Positions 51,983-57,036 of a stretch of DNA of 57,036 bases are shown one piece after another. The stretch is from JBFMDN01 sp040753915 (GTDB lineage Bacteria; Desulfobacterota; Desulfomonilia; Desulfomonilales; Desulfomonilaceae): assembly GCA_040753915.1 (NCBI GenBank), contig JBFMDN010000035.1, positions 1-57,036 on the forward strand. Direction: 5' to 3'. Numbering within the stretch: the stretch's first letter is position 1; the number at the start of each line of letters is the position of its first letter. The position numbers were made by a program, and so were the translations under genes. The notes below the pieces were generated by a model. The model ran no database searches. It was not told the DNA's origin and was given only the letters and a program-made list of their open reading frames with translations.

Positions 51983-53200
51983 ATGACGACGAGAGATTTG
52001 CTGCGGTTGTCCTGGAGCCAGGTTGCGCGGAAGCGCAAACGGTACCTCGGTCCATTCTTAGGTATGGTCCTGGGTATTGCTTCCATGGTCACCGTGATCA
52101 CCATGGGGGACCTTATACTGAAGAACATCGGAAGCAATCTTGCAATATTAGGAGGGGCGACTCTGATCAAGGCGAATCTGCATCTTGTCTCTCCAGAGTA
52201 TCCGGAAGAACCCAGATTCTTCTCCGACCGAGATATCGAGAACCTTCGGCAGATCCCGGCCGTGCAAGCAGTCGCTCCCTCGGTGTACTCGTGGTGGCCG
52301 ACGAACCTGGAGTTCCACGCGTCCTACAAGAAGAAAGAATTCAAGTACGTGCGAGTCATGGGGGTAGACAGTTCGTTTTTTGCAATGACCGCATTCTTGC
52401 CAATCGCTGAAGGGAGACAGTTTACGGAAGCGGAAGTGCAGGATGCGAGTGATGTGTGCATTGTGGGACGCTATGTAAGGGAATTCTTGTTTGGGAAGGA
52501 CGATGAAGCTGTGGGAGAGTCGCTCCAAGTGGGTAGTGAGCATCTGAGAATCGTGGGGGTTTTGGGACCCTCTGACAACAGGATCTTTGACGAAGTAGTC
52601 CTCGTTCCGATTAGCGTCGCGACGAAGAAAATAGCCGGAATGTCAGATATCAGACGGCTGACGATCCTGCCGCAGGACATTTACAGTGTAGAAGTCGTTC
52701 ACAAGCAGGTAGAACAGATATTGAAAGACAGGAGACCTGCGGATGAGAGGTGCGAAGTCCTCTTCGACCGCGCCAGAGTCGTCCTGGTGCGAAATATCCT
52801 CGAAGTGTTCCAGCTCATCCTCTACGTGGGAATCGTCTCCGTGCTCATTGTGAGCTCTGGGGGCGTGGCCAACGTCATGTTTGCGATGGTCAGGGAACGG
52901 ACCCCGGAGATAGGATTGAGAAAGGCTGTTGGCGCTACCCCGCGAGATATCACCGAACAATTCATATTCGAGTCTTTGATCGTTGCGCTTGCCGGCGCGG
53001 TAACAGGGATAGTACTTGGGACTGTGGCGGTGGTCATCCTTTCCCAATATGTTCTCAAGTACGAAATCAATTACTTCATGTACGCGATATCGATCCTGGT
53101 TGCCTCGTTGGCCGGGTTTGTGTCAGGTGTGGCCTCAGGCGTGCTGCCGGCAAAGTCTGCAGCCAGATTGGATCCTGTTGAGGCCCTCCGATTCGAGTAG
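51983..53200 (+). CDS. FtsX/MacB-type ABC transporter permease
   Basis: The 405-residue permease has an N-terminal membrane helix (GPFLGMVLGIASMVTVITMG), a large periplasmic MacB-like domain and a three-helix C-terminal FtsX domain with RERTPEIGLRKAVGATPRDI. It ends ARLDPVEALRFE. GGGGGG lies just before the ATG. It forms a pair with the next gene. No ATP-binding subunit was found in the window. Confidence 0.88.
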   Translation: MTTRDLLRLSWSQVARKRKRYLGPFLGMVLGIASMVTVITMGDLILKNIGSNLAILGGATLIKANLHLVSPEYPEEPRFFSDRDIENLRQIPAVQAVAPSVYSWWPTNLEFHASYKKKEFKYVRVMGVDSSFFAMTAFLPIAEGRQFTEAEVQDASDVCIVGRYVREFLFGKDDEAVGESLQVGSEHLRIVGVLGPSDNRIFDEVVLVPISVATKKIAGMSDIRRLTILPQDIYSVEVVHKQVEQILKDRRPADERCEVLFDRARVVLVRNILEVFQLILYVGIVSVLIVSSGGVANVMFAMVRERTPEIGLRKAVGATPRDITEQFIFESLIVALAGAVTGIVLGTVAVVILSQYVLKYEINYFMYAISILVASLAGFVSGVASGVLPAKSAARLDPVEALRFE

Positions 53201-53298
53201 AGGCAGAACGGCAGCCCTGCCAGCACAGAAACTCATCGTGCCGGCTTTGTGCCAATGATATAATGAATGAGGCAGGGGCGCATTAGGAGTTGAGTTTC

Positions 53299-54492
53299 AT
53301 GAAGAAAGACGATCTGTTAGTCTCGTGCCTCCGGATGGTGTTGAGGAATATCGCTCGATACCGGGCGGTCATGATTGCCATCAGCATGGGTACGATCGGC
53401 TTCGTCATGTTTGGTACGCTCAGTCGTTCTGTGGAAGAAAAGATATCCAGCAATCTCGAATTGATAGGTGAGGCCACTGTCATAGTGGCCGGATGGGACG
53501 ACCGATTGTTTTGGCACCACCCCGGGGAGTACTTCGAAAGGGATGCACAAGAGCTCTCTCGAATCGAACATGTCAAGGTCGTCGCGCCTCTTCGTGCTAC
53601 TAACCGAGATTTGACAATTTTCCAGGGAAAGGTGGAAGGTTTGCTTTTCCAACTTACGGCTATCGACGCCCGATACTGGAAAACCGTCTCCGGCTTTGCC
53701 GATCGAGGACGACTCATAAACGAAGCGGATGTTGCGGCCGCAAGACAAATATGTGTGATTGGTGCGGACGTGGCTCGGGAAATGTATGGCAATAGGGATC
53801 CGGTGGGCTCTGCTATCGACGTGCTGGGATATCGATACACCGTAGTCGGTGTTCTGGGGGGGCCCCAGGATGACGAGGCCCTACGGTCTGTGTTTATTCC
53901 CATTTCTCTGGCTACTCAGCATTTGGGGCAACACCGAGAAATTGTTCGTATGAGGATCAGAGTTGACAGTGTCGACAAAGTGCGCCAGGTAGCAGAAGAA
54001 GCACGGGCTAAATTGGCGGCCTTGCATCCAAGCCTTGCCGATGGAATCGACGTGGTCCATCACGGGTCCAGAGTGGACAGGGTTAACTTGATCATGTTTC
54101 TTGTCAAGCTGTTCTGCTACGCTTCGCTTGTTGCCATCTTCATTCTGGGAAAAACGGGGCTCACCAACGTTATGCTGGGGGCAGTACAGGATAGAACAAG
54201 GGAAATTGGTCTGCGGAAGGCGCTTGGTGCCACAGACGACTCCATTAAGGCCCAATTCATGATTGAATCGGTTATAGTGAGCTTCAGCGCAGCTCTTATA
54301 GGAATCGTCGGAGGCGTGATCTTCGTCATTGTGCTCAAGGATTTCCTGGAGGTGGCAATCTCAAACTACATGCTTTCCGGCAGCATACTGTTCGATCTCG
54401 TCGTTACAGGTGCCATCGGTGTCGCGGCGGGAATGTACCCGTCGTCAAAAGCCAGTCAACTGGATATCGCGACGGCCCTGAGATTCGAGTAA
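53299..54492 (+). CDS. FtsX/MacB-type ABC transporter permease
   Basis: Second member of the pair, 397 residues, with the same layout: NIARYRAVMIAISMGTIGF at the N-terminus, DRTREIGLRKALGATDDSIK and the closing QLDIATALRFE. AGGAG lies 9 nt before ATG 53299. The two permeases may form a heterodimer, served by an ATPase encoded elsewhere. Confidence 0.88.
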   Translation: MKKDDLLVSCLRMVLRNIARYRAVMIAISMGTIGFVMFGTLSRSVEEKISSNLELIGEATVIVAGWDDRLFWHHPGEYFERDAQELSRIEHVKVVAPLRATNRDLTIFQGKVEGLLFQLTAIDARYWKTVSGFADRGRLINEADVAAARQICVIGADVAREMYGNRDPVGSAIDVLGYRYTVVGVLGGPQDDEALRSVFIPISLATQHLGQHREIVRMRIRVDSVDKVRQVAEEARAKLAALHPSLADGIDVVHHGSRVDRVNLIMFLVKLFCYASLVAIFILGKTGLTNVMLGAVQDRTREIGLRKALGATDDSIKAQFMIESVIVSFSAALIGIVGGVIFVIVLKDFLEVAISNYMLSGSILFDLVVTGAIGVAAGMYPSSKASQLDIATALRFE

Positions 54493-54624
54493 TCCAATAT
54501 GTCATGATCCATCGTGCATAAGAGATTTCCGCTCTATTCGCGGGGTGGGGTTGGCATTGTGCGCCGAATCGGCTATGGTGATCGCCGGTCCAGTATTCCA
54601 CCAATACTCGCCCATGGAGATGCC

Positions 54625-55524
54625 TTGAACTCTGACCAGAAGCCTCCCACACGCCTCCCGATCGGGGGTGTTCTCTCTCTTTCATTTCTTTGCCTGCTCT
54701 GGGGAGCGAATATTGTCAGCATCAAGGTGAGTAACCAGGGAATATCGCCCATTCTCGCGGCCACGGTGCGGTCCATCGTAGCTAGCTTCCTGCTGTGGGG
54801 CTATGCCACTGCCCTGCGGGAGAGCGTCTTTCTCCCTGCCGGCTTGACGAAGCACGGGGTTGCCGTCGGCTTCCTCTTCGGTGTGGAATTCTTGTTCCTT
54901 TACTGGGGATTTCAGTTTACCGATGCATCCCGGGCAGTTATCTTCCTCTACACTCAGCCCGTTTGGACCGCCGTGCTTGCGCATCTGCTTCTGCCGGACG
55001 ATCGTCTCGGGCTCTCGAAGGCCGCAGGGGTCATTCTTGCCGTTGTCGGCCTGTGCCTCGTCTTCGGATCAAACCCTGGACAATTGGGGAGCAACCACTG
55101 GGTGGGGGACTTGATGGAGGTGGCCGCGGGCTTTCTCTGGGCCGCGACAACCATCTACATCAAGAGGTTTGTCTGGAACACGTCGATTACGCATTTTCAA
55201 ACCCTTTTTTCCCAGCTATTTTTCTCCATTCCAGTCCTGTGTCTCGGATTCGTGCTTCTTGAATGGGGCGCTCCTGTCTCTCTCACTCAGCCCGTTGTTG
55301 CGGCCCTGTTCTATCAGACCTTCATAGTGGCCTTTGCCAGTTATCTCGGCTGGTTTTGGCTTCTTCATCGTTACCAGGCGAGCCGCCTGTCCGCGTTCAC
55401 CTTCTTGACGCCCTTGTTCGGAGTAATTCTCAGCGGACTGCTGCTCGGCGAGCCACTTACTCTGTACCTCTGGATAGGGTTGGGCTTGGTTGCAGGCGGA
55501 ATCTACCTCGTGAATCGAGGATGA
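54625..55524 (+). CDS. EamA-family (DMT) transporter
   Basis: About ten membrane segments in two EamA halves: LCLLWGANIVSIKVSNQGIS, FGVEFLFLYWGFQFTDASRA and FLWAATTIYIKRF, then TPLFGVILSGLLLGEPLT. I prefer the TTG start at 54625 (GGAGA 4-5 nt upstream) over a GTG at 54514 without a ribosome site. The substrate is unknown; amino acid or drug export is typical. Confidence 0.85.
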   Translation: MNSDQKPPTRLPIGGVLSLSFLCLLWGANIVSIKVSNQGISPILAATVRSIVASFLLWGYATALRESVFLPAGLTKHGVAVGFLFGVEFLFLYWGFQFTDASRAVIFLYTQPVWTAVLAHLLLPDDRLGLSKAAGVILAVVGLCLVFGSNPGQLGSNHWVGDLMEVAAGFLWAATTIYIKRFVWNTSITHFQTLFSQLFFSIPVLCLGFVLLEWGAPVSLTQPVVAALFYQTFIVAFASYLGWFWLLHRYQASRLSAFTFLTPLFGVILSGLLLGEPLTLYLWIGLGLVAGGIYLVNRG

Positions 55525-55565
55525 GTCCAGATCATCGCAGGGCATTACGATCGCCATGCACCATC

Positions 55566-56132
55566 CTAATAGTCTATCCCTTTCTGCGGCTCGATCCCTT
55601 CACGGTATGCATGCTTGATTTCGAGCATTTCGGTCACGGTGTCTGCTCGCAAGATAACGTCTGGATGGGCATCGCGACCGGTGAGAACCAAGTGAACGAG
55701 AGGGGGCTTGCTTTGGATTAGGTCCAGCACCTGGTCGAGGTCCACGAGCTTGAGCTTGAGGGCATTGTTCAGCTCATCGCAGATGACGACATCGAAGGCT
55801 CCTGAAACCAGCTTTTCCTTGGCCAGCTTGATCGCCTCCTGGGCATTGGCACGGTGCTCTTTGTGGGGATAGGGATTGCCCTGAATACCGCAGAATCCCT
55901 TCCCCGTCAGATGATGCTCCACCTGCGGAGAAAGCATGCGGAGAGCTTCTATCTCTCCCGCGAACATATCGCCCTTCATGAATTGTATCATGCAGACCTT
56001 AAGACCGTGCCCGATAGAGCGCAGCACAAGGCCGAGAGCTGCGCTAGTCTTTCCTTTTCCGTTTCCAGTGATGACCACGATCAACCCTCTCTTATCTTTT
56101 GGCTCAAGCATTTGTAACGCCAGCTCTGTCAT
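55566..56132 (-). CDS. cobO: ATP:corrinoid adenosyltransferase (CobO/BtuR/CobA)
   Basis: The 188-residue enzyme adenosylates cob(I)alamin to form adenosylcobalamin. The P-loop is VITGNGKGKTSAALGL; IQFMKGDMFAGE, VICDELNNALKLKLV and VLTGRDAHPDVILRADTV are family motifs. GGAGG lies 5 nt before ATG 56132. No B12 riboswitch is visible in the short upstream region. Adenosylcobalamin would serve B12-dependent enzymes elsewhere. Confidence 0.95.
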   Translation of the reverse strand: MTELALQMLEPKDKRGLIVVITGNGKGKTSAALGLVLRSIGHGLKVCMIQFMKGDMFAGEIEALRMLSPQVEHHLTGKGFCGIQGNPYPHKEHRANAQEAIKLAKEKLVSGAFDVVICDELNNALKLKLVDLDQVLDLIQSKPPLVHLVLTGRDAHPDVILRADTVTEMLEIKHAYREGIEPQKGIDY

Positions 56133-56225
56133 AGTATCCTCCATAATTTCTCACCATAGAATGGGCATTGTCAGCCAATGTGCAAACCAAAGGAATTGCG
56201 GCAGGGTCTACGCCGGCCTATGTGC

Positions 56226-56625
56226 GCGGCATGCCCCATATGTAGGGTAGCCTTTTCAGGCTGCCAATTCTTGAAATGCAGGTTAAAAGCCTGCACTACA
56301 GGGCTGCGGCATGCCCCATATGTAGGGTAGCCTTTTCAGGCTGCCATTTCTTAAGATGCAGGCTAGAAGCCTGCACTACAGGGCTGCGGCATGCCCCATA
56401 TGTAGGGTAGCCTTTTCAGGCTGCCAATTCTTGAAATGCAGGTTAAAAGCCTGCACTACAGGGCTGCGGCATGCCCCATATGTAGGGCAGCCTTTTCAGG
56501 CTGCCAATTCTTGAAATGCAGGTTAAAAGCCTACACTACAGGGCTGCGGCATGCCCCATATGTAGGGTAGCCTTTTCAGGCTGCCATTTCTTAAGATGCA
56601 GGCTAAAAGCCTGCACTACAGGGCT
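56226..56625. repeat. Five 80-bp tandem repeats with REP-like hairpins
   Basis: Units start at 56226, 56306, 56386, 56466 and 56546. Each holds two hairpins, one around AGCCTTTTCAGGCT and one around GCAGGTTAAAAGCCTGC. Two sub-types differ at a few bases and are ordered A B A A B. No coding potential was seen. Confidence 0.97.
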
Positions 56626-56759
56626 GCCCATCGTCGGGAATGGGCGCGCCCAGACGACCGAGAAATAAACGATTACACGTTGTTGATAGGATCTTGACGA
56701 GTCCGGACTAATGACTAGCGTTTACTGATAGAGCTTGTTGAACAGGGAGGGATCCTTTC
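56626..56759. other. Short non-coding segment before the last gene
   Basis: This segment probably holds the promoter of the partial gene that follows. Nothing specific was identified. Confidence 0.4.
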
Positions 56760-57036
56760 ATGGTCATGATATATGAGACACTGATCTTGGCGGTTGCGAC
56801 ATTGATTGCTCCGCTTTTCGGTAAAATGGCAGGTTGTGAGCTCCACGGAAGACCGTTCGGGCTCGTAGGTGCGTCGGGTCTATTCTTCCTTCTAACGGTA
56901 GCCTTCAGTGGTAACCGTTCACCGCGATCCCCCCGGTTGGGGTTGATTTTGGCGTTCAGGCGTTTTGCCGGTCCTTTCCAGTCGCGCGATATCGCGCACG
57001 TTTTTAATACACTATTGACAAGATCCCAAGAATGGT
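56760..57036 (+). CDS. Partial gene, predicted membrane protein
   Basis: An ATG with GGAGG about 9 nt upstream opens a frame with no stop before the window ends (92 codons). It has two hydrophobic segments, YETLILAVATLIAPLFGKMA and FGLVGASGLFFLLTVAFSGN. The family is not known. The 3' end is outside the window. Confidence 0.55.
   Translation, partial: MVMIYETLILAVATLIAPLFGKMAGCELHGRPFGLVGASGLFFLLTVAFSGNRSPRSPRLGLILAFRRFAGPFQSRDIAHVFNTLLTRSQEW

Noticed and set aside
56133..56225. Cobalamin riboswitch before the corrinoid adenosyltransferase gene
   Set aside because: Only about 90 nt lie upstream before the tandem repeats and no B12-box motif is present.
56982..56997. Short palindrome GCGCGATATCGCGC
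   Set aside because: It lies inside an open reading frame and is too short to interpret alone.

Overview
The window reads as a chromosomal segment of an anaerobic, metabolically versatile bacterium, most likely a deltaproteobacterium (Desulfobacterota). I infer this from several TRAP transporters, a two-subunit UxaA/aconitase-X module, a molybdenum hydroxylase with an enamidase, a CoA-disulfide reductase/rhodanese fusion, a corrinoid adenosyltransferase, a probable selenoprotein and abundant short palindromic repeats. No rRNA or tRNA gene was recognised and no species name can be proven from the sequence alone.

Layout. Positions 1-13586 hold a type III-A (Csm) CRISPR system. A 62-repeat array (127-4763) has its oldest end cut by what looks like an IS21-type terminus. 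A leader follows, then a minus-strand operon in the order csm1/cas10, csm2, csm3, csm4, csm5, csx20-like, csx1. No cas1, cas2 or cas6 is present. A striking fraction of the spacers are perfect or near-perfect hairpins. Positions 13832-14803 carry two small housekeeping genes. Positions 15015-22961 are a minus-strand catabolic cluster: a GntR regulator, a two-subunit UxaA-family lyase, a two-subunit aconitase X, a secreted DsrE-like protein and a TRAP transporter with a Tat-exported binding protein. Position 23459 begins a HesB/IscA-like gene with an in-frame TGA exactly where the family has its conserved cysteine, followed by a bacterial SECIS-like hairpin. Positions 24399-27572 encode a large FecR-domain, proline- and cysteine-rich secreted protein with 13 EGF-like C-terminal repeats, bracketed by two copies of a ~199-bp MITE-like element. 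Positions 28376-31796 are a small exopolysaccharide-type cluster.

Positions 32088-42955 appear to be an N-heterocycle (nicotinate-type) degradation island. A three-subunit molybdenum hydroxylase is expressed from a near-consensus promoter. Divergent from it run an XRE-cupin regulator, enamidase, a DUF1185 protein, a second TRAP transporter and a methylmalonate-semialdehyde-dehydrogenase-like enzyme. Taken together they suggest ring hydroxylation, hydrolytic opening to 2-formylglutarate, and oxidative decarboxylation of that branched semialdehyde to glutaryl-CoA. The ring reductase needed in between is not in the window.

The remainder (42981-57036) contains a CoADR-rhodanese fusion, a B12-binding radical SAM protein, an RRM protein, a beta-CASP metallo-RNase flanked by two ~126-bp mobile palindromic elements, a chemoreceptor, two FtsX/MacB-type permeases without an ATPase, an EamA transporter, a corrinoid adenosyltransferase, five 80-bp tandem repeats, and a membrane-protein gene running off the right edge.
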